64,000 bases of DNA from Flavobacteriales bacterium (GCA_016703105.1 JADJCS010000006.1:1-64000); one strand, 5' to 3'. Numbered from the stretch's first letter, positions 16,061 to 25,719 are shown. Made by a program: numbers and translations. The notes: a model not told the origin generated them from the letters alone.

Positions 16061-17890
16061 ATGAGGTGGCTCCCGATCCTTCTTCTCATTTCCGCCTGCG
16101 GCCCGGCGAAACCGGATCCGGATGCCAGCGGAACAGTGCCCCCCGATGAACTCGGACCACGCTGGGCCGTGCTGGAGGCGCAGGACCATCGGAACACCGC
16201 AGCCCTCTGCGCTTTCCTGCAGGACTCCTCGGCAACGATCCGCGCGGCAGCGGCCCTGGCGTTCGCTTCGGTGCAGGACACCACGTCACGGACCTGCCTG
16301 ATCGCAGCCTTGAAGGATCCCGAAGCGGGTGTTCGCAAGAACGCCGCGTTGGCGCTCGCATGGGTGGCGGACAGCACCACGCTGATCCTCTTGAACGCCG
16401 CCGCGGATGCTGAAGTGGACACCTCCGTGCAGCGCATGATGCACGAGGCCGGCTTCCGCACGGAGCTCGCCTTGCGCAAGCACGACGCACTCTTCCTCAT
16501 CAGCTACTTGGAAAGCAATGACCAGGACATCCGCACTCGCGCAGCGCAACAATTGGCCCGGTTGCCTAAGGAGGAACTGATCACCGAAGCTCCGGGTGTA
16601 TTGCACGCGATCAGTGTGGAGAAAGATCCCGTGGTGCGCATGTTCCTGGTCGGCGCATTGAAGCACAACGCCACGACCGAAGTGACGAAGACCCTTCGCA
16701 CGCTCGCCGTGGAGGACAGCCTGCCGATGATCCGCGTAGCGGCGCTACGCGCACTTGGCGCGAAGCAGGACAACGATCTGCTCTCCTTCCTCCTGGACCG
16801 CCTGGGCGATGCGGATGTCGGTGTGCAACAGACGGCCTTAGAACAGATCCAACGCCTGCCCGGACCGCTGGATGGCGCAGCGATCTGGAAAGTGGCGCAG
16901 GAGATCCCCGACTATTCCATCAAGATCCCGATGTACGGCATGGCGATGAAGCACGGCGATGAAGGAACGAGGATGGTGTGCAGGGCGCTGATGAAAAGCA
17001 TGGCAGAACAAGACCTTGGGCCATACGGAAATGCCGCATTGATCAGGGCTCGGACCCTTGATCCAGAGGGCAACCCCGGTGCGGATGTCTGCGAACCGGT
17101 GATCCAAAGCAAAGCATCTGCGATAATGCGTCTGGCCGCTTTCGAATCCGCATTTGCTTTCTATGGTGACAGAACGACTCCACAAGTGGAAATGGTTCGC
17201 CGCGTACTTTCTCCACCATACGATGAAGGATTGATCGCCGCGGTAAGCGAGCGACTAGCTGAGATGGACAGCTTGCCGATCAAAAACATGCTTCACAAAA
17301 CGTCATTGGAGACGATTAAAGACGCTCTGCACCCGATCCGTGACCTTGAAACGCTTCAATACCTCGATCAGGCGATCGCAAAGCGCGATGGAAAACCAGC
17401 GCCGGAACATGTTGCACCACCCTTCAACCACCCGATCGATCGCGCACGCCTCGCCGCGTTGAAGCAAGGTCAACAGTATCGCATCACCACGACGACGGGC
17501 GAGATCATTCTGGCCATCGAACCCGATGCGGCGCCAGGCACTTGCGTCGCGTTCGATTCACTGGTCACCGCAGGCTACTACAATGGCAAGTACTTCCACC
17601 GGGTGATCCCCAACTTCGTGGCACAGGGCGGCTGTCCGCGTGGCGATGGCTACGGCGGCATGCCCTGGACCTTGCGCACGGAGATCGGAGCAGAGGGTTT
17701 TGTGGAAGGCGCGGTGGGCCTAGCCTCAGCGGGTCACGATACGGAGAGCTGCCAGTTCTTCATCATGCTCGCGCCGGCCCCGCATTTGGATGGCAAGTAC
17801 ACCCGGTTCGCGCATGTGGCGAGCGGGTTGGATGTCGCACGGCGACTGCAGGTCGGTGATGTGATGACCCGCGTGGAGAGGATCCCCTAG
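16061..17890 (+). CDS. Lipoprotein with HEAT repeats and C-terminal cyclophilin domain
   Basis: 609 aa. A lipobox is visible in MRWLPILLLISACGPAK (Cys13). Residues 30-330 hold HEAT-like helical repeats (AALAFASVQDTTSRTCLIAALKDPEAGVRKNAALALAWV, IRVAALRALGAKQDNDLLSFLLDRLGDADVGVQQ). The last 150 residues are a cyclophilin-type peptidyl-prolyl isomerase (ITTTTGEIILAIEPDAAPGT, YYNGKYFHRVIPNFVAQGG, SCQFFIMLAPAPHLDGKYTRF). It probably folds or holds envelope proteins at the outer membrane. The HEAT plus cyclophilin lipoprotein layout is known in Bacteroidota. ATG 16061 is set by the lipoprotein signal. The stop overlaps the lysS stop by 4 bp. Confidence 0.88.
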   Translation: MRWLPILLLISACGPAKPDPDASGTVPPDELGPRWAVLEAQDHRNTAALCAFLQDSSATIRAAAALAFASVQDTTSRTCLIAALKDPEAGVRKNAALALAWVADSTTLILLNAAADAEVDTSVQRMMHEAGFRTELALRKHDALFLISYLESNDQDIRTRAAQQLARLPKEELITEAPGVLHAISVEKDPVVRMFLVGALKHNATTEVTKTLRTLAVEDSLPMIRVAALRALGAKQDNDLLSFLLDRLGDADVGVQQTALEQIQRLPGPLDGAAIWKVAQEIPDYSIKIPMYGMAMKHGDEGTRMVCRALMKSMAEQDLGPYGNAALIRARTLDPEGNPGADVCEPVIQSKASAIMRLAAFESAFAFYGDRTTPQVEMVRRVLSPPYDEGLIAAVSERLAEMDSLPIKNMLHKTSLETIKDALHPIRDLETLQYLDQAIAKRDGKPAPEHVAPPFNHPIDRARLAALKQGQQYRITTTTGEIILAIEPDAAPGTCVAFDSLVTAGYYNGKYFHRVIPNFVAQGGCPRGDGYGGMPWTLRTEIGAEGFVEGAVGLASAGHDTESCQFFIMLAPAPHLDGKYTRFAHVASGLDVARRLQVGDVMTRVERIP

Positions 17891-19401
17891 TCGAACTTCT
17901 CCGGCCGCATCTGCGGGAACAGGAGCACTTCCTGGATCGCAGGGTTATCGGTGAGCAGCATCACCAAACGATCCATGCCGATGCCCACGCCACTGGTGGG
18001 CGGCATGCCGTACTCCAAGGCGCGCAGGAAGTCCTGGTCGATGTACATCGCTTCGTCATCACCGCGCTGCTGCAATTTCAGTTGCTCCTCGAAGCGCTCG
18101 CGTTGATCGATCGGATCGTTCAGTTCGCTGTACGCGTTGGCAAGTTCGAAGCCGTTCACAAAAAGCTCGAAGCGCTCGGTGAGGCGCTCATCGTCGCGGT
18201 GCTTCTTGCACAGCGGGCTCATTTCCACCGGGAAGTCCATAACGAAGGTGGGCTGGATCAATTCCGGTTGCACCAGCGCACTGAACAGCTCGTCGATCAA
18301 TTTGCCCTTGCCCATGCTTGGTTCAACATGGATGCTGTTCGCCGCACAGAGCGAGCGGAGCGCTGGTTCATCCATTTCCAGTACGTCCTTCCCGGTCTTT
18401 TCCTGGATGGACCCGCACATGGTGATCCTTCTGAACGGCGCTGTGAACTGGAGCGTGTTCGTGTTGAACGTCGCGGAGGATGATCCGTTGGCGGCGATGC
18501 ACACACGCTCCAGCATGCGCTCCATGAAGCCCATCATCCAGCGGTAGTCCTTGTACGCCACATAGAGCTCCATGATGGTGAACTCCGGATTGTGGGTGCG
18601 GTCCATGCCCTCGTTCCGGAAGTTGCGGCTGAACTCGAAGACGCCCTCGAAGCCGCCCACGATCAGGCGCTTCAAATAGAGTTCATTGGCGATGCGCAGG
18701 TAGAGTCTCGTGTCCAGCGCGTTGTGATGTGTCTCGAACGGTCGTGCGGCCGCGCCACCGGGAATGGGTTGCAACACCGGCGTGTCGACCTCATGGTAGC
18801 CCGCATCCGTCATCGTGGCCCGCATGGCGCTCACGATGCGCGAGCGCTTCAGGAAGGTCTCCCGCACGCTGGGATTCACGTTGAGGTCAACGTAGCGCAT
18901 GCGGTAGCGTTGCTCCGGATCAGTGAAGGCATCGTGTACGTTCCCGTCCTCGTCGGTCTTCACCACCGGCAGGGGGCGCAGTGCTTTTCCGAGGACGGTG
19001 AGCTTCTTCACATGCACGGTGATCTCGTCGGTGCGCGTTTTGAACACATGGCCTTCCACGCCGATGAAATCACCGAGGTGCAACAAATGCTTCCATACCT
19101 CGTCGTACACCGTCTTGTCCTCGCCCGGAGCCACCTCGTCCCGCGCCACATAGATCTGCTGATCGCCGGTATGGTCGCGCAGCACCGCGAAGCTGGCCTT
19201 GCCCATCACACGCACGCTCATGATGCGGCCGGCGATGATCACTTGCGCCGGCTCGCCCTCCTCCTTGAAAAGCCCCTTCACCTCTCTGGCGTTGCTGGTC
19301 ACCAGGAATTCGGCCGCTGGGAAGGGCTCGATGCCGAGCGCACGGAGCTTCTGAAGGGCTTCTCGGCGAACGAGTTCTTGATCGGAAGGGGCGTGGGACA
19401 T
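17887..19401 (-). CDS. lysS: Lysyl-tRNA synthetase, class II
   Basis: 504 aa. It charges tRNA-Lys. The anticodon-binding OB-fold is near residues 55-150 (VIIAGRIMSVRVMGKASFAVLRD); class II motif 2 is FRNEGMDRTHNPEFTIMELY (around residue 255) and motif 3 is GVGIGMDRLVMLL near the C-terminus. Convergent with the HEAT-cyclophilin gene (4 bp overlap). A TATCTTCG box lies 22 nt before its ATG. Confidence 0.97.
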   Translation of the reverse strand: MSHAPSDQELVRREALQKLRALGIEPFPAAEFLVTSNAREVKGLFKEEGEPAQVIIAGRIMSVRVMGKASFAVLRDHTGDQQIYVARDEVAPGEDKTVYDEVWKHLLHLGDFIGVEGHVFKTRTDEITVHVKKLTVLGKALRPLPVVKTDEDGNVHDAFTDPEQRYRMRYVDLNVNPSVRETFLKRSRIVSAMRATMTDAGYHEVDTPVLQPIPGGAAARPFETHHNALDTRLYLRIANELYLKRLIVGGFEGVFEFSRNFRNEGMDRTHNPEFTIMELYVAYKDYRWMMGFMERMLERVCIAANGSSSATFNTNTLQFTAPFRRITMCGSIQEKTGKDVLEMDEPALRSLCAANSIHVEPSMGKGKLIDELFSALVQPELIQPTFVMDFPVEMSPLCKKHRDDERLTERFELFVNGFELANAYSELNDPIDQRERFEEQLKLQQRGDDEAMYIDQDFLRALEYGMPPTSGVGIGMDRLVMLLTDNPAIQEVLLFPQMRPEKFD

Positions 19402-19423
19402 GGCCTGTCGCGAAAATGGGTGG

Positions 19424-19431
19424 CGAAGATA
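19424..19431 (-). promoter_or_regulatory. -7 promoter box TATCTTCG of lysS
   Basis: Minus-strand TATCTTCG, 22 nt before the lysS ATG. It lies back to back with the box of the SIS-domain gene at 19471, so the 99-bp gap is a compact divergent promoter region. Confidence 0.45.
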
Positions 19432-19470
19432 CCCAGCAACCCTCGGCGGCGCGGGTGCGTATCACGCGCC

Positions 19471-19478
19471 TACTTTTG
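19471..19478 (+). promoter_or_regulatory. -7 promoter box TACTTTTG of the SIS-domain gene
   Basis: TACTTTTG is an exact TAnnTTTG match, 22 nt before the ATG at 19501. I see no TTTG at -33. Confidence 0.5.
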
Positions 19479-19500
19479 ACCTCCGGTCACGAACCCCGCC

Positions 19501-20487
19501 ATGCAGCAGCTCATCGAAGGATTCCCCCGCCAACTGAAAGAAGCCCTGGAGATCGGGCGCAAAGCGACACTGAAAGCCCCGGGAGGACCGTACGGCAATG
19601 TGGTGGTGACCGGCTTGGGTGGCAGTGGCATCGGCGGACGGATCGCCGCGCAACTCGTACACAAGGAGGCGAAATGCCCGATCGAGGTCTACAACAACTA
19701 CTACCTGCCGGGCTATGTGAACCACAAGAGCCTGGTGATCGCGTGCAGCTACAGCGGCAACACCGAGGAGACCCTCGCCGCCATGGAACAGGCGCTTTCG
19801 AAAGGAGCGCGCGTATGTGCGATCACCAGTGGCGGCACGATGCTCGAGATCGCCAAGGCGAAGGGCCTGGACCACATCGTGATCCCCGGTGGCAATCCGC
19901 CGCGCGCCATGCTGGCCTACTCATTGGTGCAGCAGTTCTTCGTGCTGCATCATTTCGGCATCATCGGCGACGGTTTCGAGGGCGCCATCAAGACCGCGGC
20001 GTTGATGCTGGAGCACGATAAGGAGGACATCAAGAAGGCCGCCCTGGGGCTTACCGAAAAACTCGTGGGCAAGCGGCTGGTGATCTACAGCGAAGCGAAC
20101 ACCGAAGCGGTGAGCATCCGCTTCCGCCAACAGGTGAACGAGAACAGCAAGGAACTCTGCTGGCACCATGCCATCCCGGAGATGAACCACAACGAACTAG
20201 TGGGTTGGGCCGGGGGTGACAAGGACATCGCCGTGGTGATCTTCCGCCACAAGGAGGACCACGAGCGCACGCAGATGCGCATGGAGATCAACAAAGGGAT
20301 CTTCGAGAAGTACACATCTCATATCCACGAAGTGTGGAGCAAGGGCGACACCAGTTTCGCACGCCAGCTCTACCTGATCAATTTGGGGGATTGGGTGAGC
20401 TACTACTGGGCGGAGAAAAAAGGCGTGGACCCTACGGAGATCGCGGTGATCAACATGCTGAAGGGGAAGCTGGCGGAGGTGAAGTGA
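19501..20487 (+). CDS. SIS-domain phosphoglucose/phosphomannose isomerase-like protein
   Basis: 328 aa. Two SIS domains: VVVTGLGGSGIGGRIAAQLV and CSYSGNTEETLAAMEQAL in the first, and WHHAIPEMNHNELVGWAGG in the second, the pattern of the archaeal-type bifunctional phosphoglucose/phosphomannose isomerase. It would interconvert glucose-6-P or mannose-6-P with fructose-6-P in the cytoplasm. Next downstream gene is lipB after a 130-bp gap. Confidence 0.88.
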   Translation: MQQLIEGFPRQLKEALEIGRKATLKAPGGPYGNVVVTGLGGSGIGGRIAAQLVHKEAKCPIEVYNNYYLPGYVNHKSLVIACSYSGNTEETLAAMEQALSKGARVCAITSGGTMLEIAKAKGLDHIVIPGGNPPRAMLAYSLVQQFFVLHHFGIIGDGFEGAIKTAALMLEHDKEDIKKAALGLTEKLVGKRLVIYSEANTEAVSIRFRQQVNENSKELCWHHAIPEMNHNELVGWAGGDKDIAVVIFRHKEDHERTQMRMEINKGIFEKYTSHIHEVWSKGDTSFARQLYLINLGDWVSYYWAEKKGVDPTEIAVINMLKGKLAEVK

Positions 20488-20617
20488 GAACACCCACCGC
20501 ATGGTCGCCTCTCGCTGCGCGAGTTGCGCCCGCTCCTTCGGAGCTGCCGCGAATGCCGAGTTTGCGCCACGTTGCGCTTTTCGTTGCGTCCTTTGCAGCG
20601 TGGCGGTGAGAACAACA

Positions 20618-21322
20618 ATGAGGCAGGTCGCTTTTCGCGACCTCCACCTTATTGACTACGCCGAGGCGTGGGACCTGCAGAAGCGCTTGTTCCAAGGGAC
20701 CATCGACCGGAAACTGGCCAACCGGAACCTGCCGGAAGACCAGCGGACCCTTACGGGGGACTACCTCCTCTTCTGCGAGCATCCGCATGTTTACACGCTG
20801 GGCAAGAGCGGCAAGCAAAGCCATTTGCTGTTGAACGAACAGGACCTCCGAGAGGCCGGTGTCCAGTTCTTCCCGATCGATCGAGGCGGCGACATCACGT
20901 ACCACGGCCCGGGACAGATCGTCGGCTATCCCATCTTTGACCTCGATCACCACTTCACGGATATCCATCGCTTCCTGCGCACGTTGGAAGAGGCGGTGAT
21001 CGGTACCCTGGAAGCGTTCAACATCAAAGCCGGGCGGATCGAAGGGCTAACGGGTGTCTGGTTGGATGAGAAAGACCCGGCGAAAGCGCGCAAGATCTGC
21101 GCCTTCGGTATCCGCGCGAGCCGCTGGGTCACCATGCATGGCTTCGCTTTCAATGTGAACACGGACCTTTCTTACTTCGATCACATCGTGCCCTGCGGCA
21201 TCGCGGACAAAGGCGTGACGTGCATGGCGAAGGAGTTGGGCGGGTTGGTCGATATCGAAGACGTGAAGCGCCGGCTGAAGCTGGAGCTTGCGGATCTGTT
21301 CGACGTGGCGATGTTGGGCTGA
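20618..21322 (+). CDS. lipB: Octanoyltransferase (lipoate biosynthesis)
   Basis: 234 aa. LipB moves octanoyl from ACP to the lipoyl domains of 2-oxoacid dehydrogenases and the glycine cleavage H protein. Signature stretches are FCEHPHVYTLGKSG, the RGGDITYHGPGQIVGYPI motif, KICAFGIRASRWVTMHGFAFNVN (with the active-site Lys) and IVPCGIADKGVTCM, whose first Cys is the acyl-carrying nucleophile. ATG 20618 is chosen by homology; the frame is open back to 20501 but that part is not conserved in kind. Confidence 0.95.
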   Translation: MRQVAFRDLHLIDYAEAWDLQKRLFQGTIDRKLANRNLPEDQRTLTGDYLLFCEHPHVYTLGKSGKQSHLLLNEQDLREAGVQFFPIDRGGDITYHGPGQIVGYPIFDLDHHFTDIHRFLRTLEEAVIGTLEAFNIKAGRIEGLTGVWLDEKDPAKARKICAFGIRASRWVTMHGFAFNVNTDLSYFDHIVPCGIADKGVTCMAKELGGLVDIEDVKRRLKLELADLFDVAMLG

Positions 21323-21335
21323 GCCCTTTCCGCGA

Positions 21336-23951
21336 TCAGTGCTTCACGATCCTCTTTGCACCGACCTCACCGGTCTCTGCGTAGAGCTTCACCACATAGA
21401 TCCCAGCAGCCTTGTTCCTCAGATCCACTTGGATCACCGGGCCAGGGAATGGCGATGTAAAGACAAGCTCTCCTGTGGTGTTGATCACTTCAATACGATC
21501 CGCTCGTTGACCGTGCAGCTTTACGGAGAACTCACCATCCGAGGGATCCGGTGCGACCGTGAACGCCACGCCGCTCGACGAGGGTTCCTGAAGACCGGTC
21601 AACGTGGACAGTTCTGTTCGCCAAAGGCCCCGGCCAAAGGTGGCTGCCCAAAGCGTGCCGTTGATGTACGCGATCTTCAGATCGTCCACTTGCACGTTGG
21701 GCAGGCCCGTGTTGAAGGCTTCCCAATCGGGCATGGTAGCGTCGCGGTGGAACACACCGACATCCGTTCCAACATAAAGCCCATCGTCGCTGCCGTTCTC
21801 GTACACCCCGCAGTTCACCGGGATGTTAGGTAGCGTGGCCGATATGTTGGTCCAATTGAGACCGCCATCGAGCGAACGCACGACTTTATTGGCCGCATCA
21901 TAACCGCTGATGGTCACCCAAAGCCGCAAGGCATCGGTTGCGCTCACCGTGATGCTTGAAAGTGTGTTCGAGTTGTTCCCCGTGATACTGCCGATCGGAA
22001 CGGCGAGCCAAGTCGCACCTCCATTGATCGTGCGGTACAATGTGTCGTATGTGGCGGTGTATATCACCTGGTCGTTCGATGGTGCGATGGCCAGTGAGCG
22101 CAGCGGAGCCGTGGATCCGGTGTTGGAGATCGCGACCCATGTATCGCCTTGATCGCTGGTCTTCCACAGCTCCTTGAAGCCCACGTACAAGGTCTCGTGG
22201 TCCACCGGGTGCATGGCCACGGGTGTCACCCAAGCCCCCGGACCGTAGCCGTTCTGTTGCACAAATGCGGAGAAGCCAGGGATGTTGTTCGCGATCAGGG
22301 TGCGGTTGGCCCAGTTGTCAGTGGTGCGGTAAAGGATCCCTGTGAGCGCGCAGGAGTACTGCACATCGGCGTCGATGGGATCGACGATGCACTCCATGTG
22401 ATCCCCTGGAATGTGGTCGGTCCATTGTCCGTTCTCCAATTGTTTGAGCCCGTTGTCCTGCAGCCCGCAGAGAATCCGGTCCGGCTCGGTGGCCGCCACC
22501 CCCACTTTGTACATCTGGCTGATACCCATACCATTGCTCAGGTCGTACCACGTGGTACCCCCGTCGTTGGTAACGTGTAAGCCACCATCCGAACCAACGA
22601 ATACAACGTTGGGCCCGAGCGGATGGAACGCGATGCAGTGCTTGTCGGAATGGAGGAATGGCTTGTTCCCAGGATTCAGGATCGGATCCTGCGTCCACAT
22701 GGTGTTCAATGCCCACTGGGCCCCGCCGTTCGAAGTGCGCCAGAGGTTGATGCCGCCGATCCACCGTTCGTTCGCATCCGACGGATCAATGGCACACGCC
22801 AGGTCGAACACCCCCTGCCCGCCGCAGGCCATGGCATCGTGTACCCTGTTGAGGAGGTTATTGGTACAGTCGCCATCCATGTTCTGCACGAAACTGGCCC
22901 CGCTGTTCTGCGAAGTGTAAATGCCCTCCAGGCCCCCGAGGCCGTACATATCCGCACAGACCGCAGTGACATGCCCCGGTGCGTTGGCCGAAACGGCGAT
23001 GGCGACCCTGCTCACCCCGGAGAAGTTCGTGGCCTGTGTCCAAGAGAGCCCTCCGTTCGTGGATCGGAAGATCTGCGCCGCCCCCACATCGCTCAAGGTG
23101 GATGCGTAGGCGATCTGCGGGTCGCCCGGCTTGAACTCCATGTCGATGAACCAGCCCGAGGCGGTGTTTGTCCAGGTGGCGCCACCATCGGTGGTACGCC
23201 AGAGTCCATCCGAGGCCGCCGCCAGCAGGATCTGGGGGTTCGTTGGGTTCATCAGCAATCGGCCGATCAGCTTCTGATCGACCACGTTCATGTTCAGCCC
23301 CGTCGGTGACCAGGTAACACCTCCATCGGTCGACTTCAATACGCCGATGCTCTTGGTGCTTGAGGGTACGACCAATGCCGTTTCCGCATCGCCAGTGGCG
23401 ATGTACATGATGTCCGGGTCCGTTGGATGGACAACGATATCGCTGATGCCCAACACCGGAAGGTCATCGGTGGTCGTGGTCCACGATGCACCACCATCCA
23501 CGGTCTTCCAAAGACCTCCTGCGGGTGTGCCCGCCCAAAAAGTGGTTGCTATGCTCGGATGGAAGCCCATGCAGTTCACGCGACCGATCCCGCCAAAGCC
23601 GGCGAAGGTGAAGGTGGAAGGGCCTGCCTCGATCCAATTCGCGGCAGCCTTTGCCGTAGGCTTGCGGAGAGTTGGTTGATGTCCCGTGTACTCAAGCCAC
23701 GCGCGTTCAAGCACATCCGTATCCGGGAACCCGCCATCGGGTCCTACGCGAGGCTCCCAATACGCCTCCCATCGCTTGAACTTGTTGAAACCCGAGCCTT
23801 TAGGAACAGGGCGCTCGTTGAAGATCGAGTCGAACTTGGCGCGGATATCGTGGAACGTAGGATCAGCATCCCCTCTTCCTCCGGCAGTGGTCGATTGGGC
23901 CAGCAGGCCAGAGGACACGATGACCGCGAAGAAGATCAGTAGTGGCTTCAT
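21336..23951 (-). CDS. Large BNR/sortilin-type beta-propeller protein with T9SS sorting domain
   Basis: 871 aa. After a signal peptide (MKPLLIFFAVIVSSGLLAQ), many Asp-box/BNR repeats of the form GVLKSTDGGVTWSPTGL, LWRTTDGGATWTNTA, IFRSTNGGLSWTQAT, LYRTINGGATWLAV build one or two VPS10/sialidase-like propellers over residues 110-790. The last 75 residues are a T9SS type A domain (VAPDPSDGEFSVKL ... AAGIYVVKLYAE). No catalytic sialidase residues can be assigned. Start at 23951 is set by the signal peptide; 20 more codons upstream are open. Divergent from the serine hydrolase. Confidence 0.88.
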   Translation of the reverse strand: MKPLLIFFAVIVSSGLLAQSTTAGGRGDADPTFHDIRAKFDSIFNERPVPKGSGFNKFKRWEAYWEPRVGPDGGFPDTDVLERAWLEYTGHQPTLRKPTAKAAANWIEAGPSTFTFAGFGGIGRVNCMGFHPSIATTFWAGTPAGGLWKTVDGGASWTTTTDDLPVLGISDIVVHPTDPDIMYIATGDAETALVVPSSTKSIGVLKSTDGGVTWSPTGLNMNVVDQKLIGRLLMNPTNPQILLAAASDGLWRTTDGGATWTNTASGWFIDMEFKPGDPQIAYASTLSDVGAAQIFRSTNGGLSWTQATNFSGVSRVAIAVSANAPGHVTAVCADMYGLGGLEGIYTSQNSGASFVQNMDGDCTNNLLNRVHDAMACGGQGVFDLACAIDPSDANERWIGGINLWRTSNGGAQWALNTMWTQDPILNPGNKPFLHSDKHCIAFHPLGPNVVFVGSDGGLHVTNDGGTTWYDLSNGMGISQMYKVGVAATEPDRILCGLQDNGLKQLENGQWTDHIPGDHMECIVDPIDADVQYSCALTGILYRTTDNWANRTLIANNIPGFSAFVQQNGYGPGAWVTPVAMHPVDHETLYVGFKELWKTSDQGDTWVAISNTGSTAPLRSLAIAPSNDQVIYTATYDTLYRTINGGATWLAVPIGSITGNNSNTLSSITVSATDALRLWVTISGYDAANKVVRSLDGGLNWTNISATLPNIPVNCGVYENGSDDGLYVGTDVGVFHRDATMPDWEAFNTGLPNVQVDDLKIAYINGTLWAATFGRGLWRTELSTLTGLQEPSSSGVAFTVAPDPSDGEFSVKLHGQRADRIEVINTTGELVFTSPFPGPVIQVDLRNKAAGIYVVKLYAETGEVGAKRIVKH

Positions 23952-23967
23952 TCGTTGGGAGTGTACC

Positions 23968-23975
23968 CGAATGTA
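23968..23975 (-). promoter_or_regulatory. -7 promoter box TACATTCG of the BNR-repeat T9SS gene
   Basis: Minus-strand TACATTCG lies 16 nt before the signal-peptide ATG at 23951. It supports that start over the one at 24011, which would be upstream of the promoter. Confidence 0.45.
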
Positions 23976-24040
23976 CGTTGCGAAGTAAGGCCGCGGGGGG
24001 TGGAGATCCATTCATCACAGAACCGCTCGGTGTAGCATCC

Positions 24041-24048
24041 TACCTTCG
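24041..24048 (+). promoter_or_regulatory. -7 promoter box TACCTTCG of the serine hydrolase
   Basis: TACCTTCG, 16 nt before the ATG at 24065, the same distance as the divergent box at 23968-23975. Confidence 0.45.
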
Positions 24049-24064
24049 GCCCAACCTCACGCGT

Positions 24065-25234
24065 ATGCGCATTCTCCGCAAACTCCTCCTAGGGCTCATC
24101 GTGATCATCGGGGGCCTGATCGCGCTCGCTTACCTCACGGGTAATGGCCACATTCCTCGCGGGATGCGTTACACCTACTTGATCGGTCGCACCGCGCCGG
24201 AGATCGATGATCGCGACTTCTTTCCCTATGCGACCATACCGGCCCAAGATCCACAGCCATGGCCGCAAGCTGCGCGATACGGCACGCTGCGCCTGAACTC
24301 CGCACAGGAACAGGAGCTGAAGGAGCTATACAGCGTGGGCTTCGCCGTGTTCCAGCACGACAGCCTGATCTTCGAGCAATACTGGAACGGCTGGGATGCG
24401 GATAGTGTGAGCAATAGCTTCAGCGTAGCCAAGAGCTACATCAGCGTGCTCACCGGTATCGCCATGCAAGAGGGGAGGATCAACAACGTCTTCCAACCCG
24501 TGGGCGATTTCCTGCCCGAATACAAGGAGGGCTGCTACGCGAAGATCAACCTCTACAACCTGCTCACCATGAGCACCGGTCTGGATTGGAGCGAGAGCGG
24601 TGCGAGCCCCTTCAGCGACAACGCGAAGGGCTACTACGGCACCAACGTGCGCGAACTGAGTTTGACGCAACCCTGCCGCGATGAACCGGGCAAGGAGTTC
24701 GACTATATCAGCGGTAGCACGCAGATCATGTCCGAGGTATTGGAGGCCGCATACGGCCGAACGCTGGACGAACTGGTGCGCGAGAAGATCTGGGGTCCGC
24801 TCGGCTGTGAGCACGATGCCTACTGGGGAAAGGACAGCAAGGACGGCGACTTCAAAGCCTTCTGCTGCCTCTATGCCACCGCGCGCGATTTCGGCCGCAT
24901 CGGCCAGCTCTACCTGGACAGCGGTATGTGGAAAGGACGGCGCATCCTTCCCAAGGAATACTGGGAGGCTTCGATCACCCCGGCGGTAGTGCAGGACAAA
25001 GGCAAGCCGAACAAGCGCTATGGCTACTATTGGTGGTTGGCGGAACTCGATGGCAAGCCGGTCCATTACTGCCGTGGCTTCCATGGCGAGTACGTGGTGG
25101 TGATACCCCATGAGGACCTGGTATTCGTGCGCACCGGCATGAAGCGCGAGGAGGTGAACGACGAGGGTCATCCCAACGACGTGTTCCAGTGGATCGCGAT
25201 CGCGCGCGCCCTGGCACAACAAGCACCGGGGTAA
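24065..25234 (+). CDS. Serine hydrolase of the beta-lactamase class C / DD-peptidase family
   Basis: 389 aa. One N-terminal membrane anchor (LRKLLLGLIVIIGGLIALAYLTG) places it in the periplasm. The nucleophile motif SxxK is SVAK at residues 120-123; FDYISGSTQIMSEVLE holds the second motif region (Y-x-S in place of the usual Y-x-N), and HYCRGFHGEYVVVIPHEDLVFVRTG the third region. The family includes esterases, D-peptidases and 6-aminohexanoate hydrolases, so the substrate is open. The small gene at 25236 begins 1 bp after the stop. Confidence 0.9.
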   Translation: MRILRKLLLGLIVIIGGLIALAYLTGNGHIPRGMRYTYLIGRTAPEIDDRDFFPYATIPAQDPQPWPQAARYGTLRLNSAQEQELKELYSVGFAVFQHDSLIFEQYWNGWDADSVSNSFSVAKSYISVLTGIAMQEGRINNVFQPVGDFLPEYKEGCYAKINLYNLLTMSTGLDWSESGASPFSDNAKGYYGTNVRELSLTQPCRDEPGKEFDYISGSTQIMSEVLEAAYGRTLDELVREKIWGPLGCEHDAYWGKDSKDGDFKAFCCLYATARDFGRIGQLYLDSGMWKGRRILPKEYWEASITPAVVQDKGKPNKRYGYYWWLAELDGKPVHYCRGFHGEYVVVIPHEDLVFVRTGMKREEVNDEGHPNDVFQWIAIARALAQQAPG

Positions 25235-25235
25235 C

Positions 25236-25640
25236 ATGCGCAAGGACATCCATGCGCCCAAAGTGGAGGGTGTCGCCATGGCCGTTGTGCGCGAACCCGA
25301 TGAAGAAGGGGAAGAAGCTTGGTACGTCTATCTGATCAACCAGAACGATGTCACCCTGGAGAACGTGATAGTGAGTTCACGCGGCTATGGCGAACTTGAT
25401 GGCGAAGCCCGCAAGACGAGCGAGATGCGCCACTTCCTGGAGCGCCTCGGCCCGAAAAGCTGGGCCCGGATCGAGCGCATCGTGGAGGAGGTGTTCTCGC
25501 TGAGCAATCAATACTGGCTCAGTTTTTATATCGGCCGCGAACTGCATGATAAGAAGTTCATCTTCCTGGCCGGCAGTATCGACGAAGCACACTTCACCGC
25601 CCTGCCCCTGATGGAGCGCCGCGGCGTGATGATCGGTTAG
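25236..25640 (+). CDS. Conserved small cytoplasmic protein of unknown function
   Basis: 134 aa. I do not recognise a named family. It has no signal or membrane segment; features are YVYLINQNDVTLENVIVSSRGYG, a helical centre RHFLERLGPKSWARIERIVEEVF and FIFLAGSIDEAHFTALPLM, suggesting an alpha/beta fold. It sits 1 bp after the serine hydrolase, so the two share an mRNA. Confidence 0.7.
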   Translation: MRKDIHAPKVEGVAMAVVREPDEEGEEAWYVYLINQNDVTLENVIVSSRGYGELDGEARKTSEMRHFLERLGPKSWARIERIVEEVFSLSNQYWLSFYIGRELHDKKFIFLAGSIDEAHFTALPLMERRGVMIG

Positions 25641-25650
25641 GTCGCTTGTA

Positions 25651-25705
25651 TTTTCCAGTTTACTTTTTCTTTTTCTCTTTCTCGCTCTCTATCTTCATCA
25701 TCCAC
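25651..25705 (+). other. Pyrimidine-rich tract upstream of the exonuclease gene
   Basis: About 55 nt almost wholly of T and C, with T5 runs and CT repeats, unlike the GC-rich surroundings. It includes TACTTTTT (25661-25668) and TATCTTCA (25689-25696), either of which may be the -7 box for the gene at 25720. Confidence 0.4.
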
Positions 25706-25719
25706 TTATCCAATGGCCA

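Noticed and set aside
21336..23951. Sialidase call for the BNR-repeat protein
   Set aside because: It has Asp boxes but I could not place the catalytic Arg triad or Tyr/Glu; the family of T9SS propellers with this pattern is mostly non-enzymatic.
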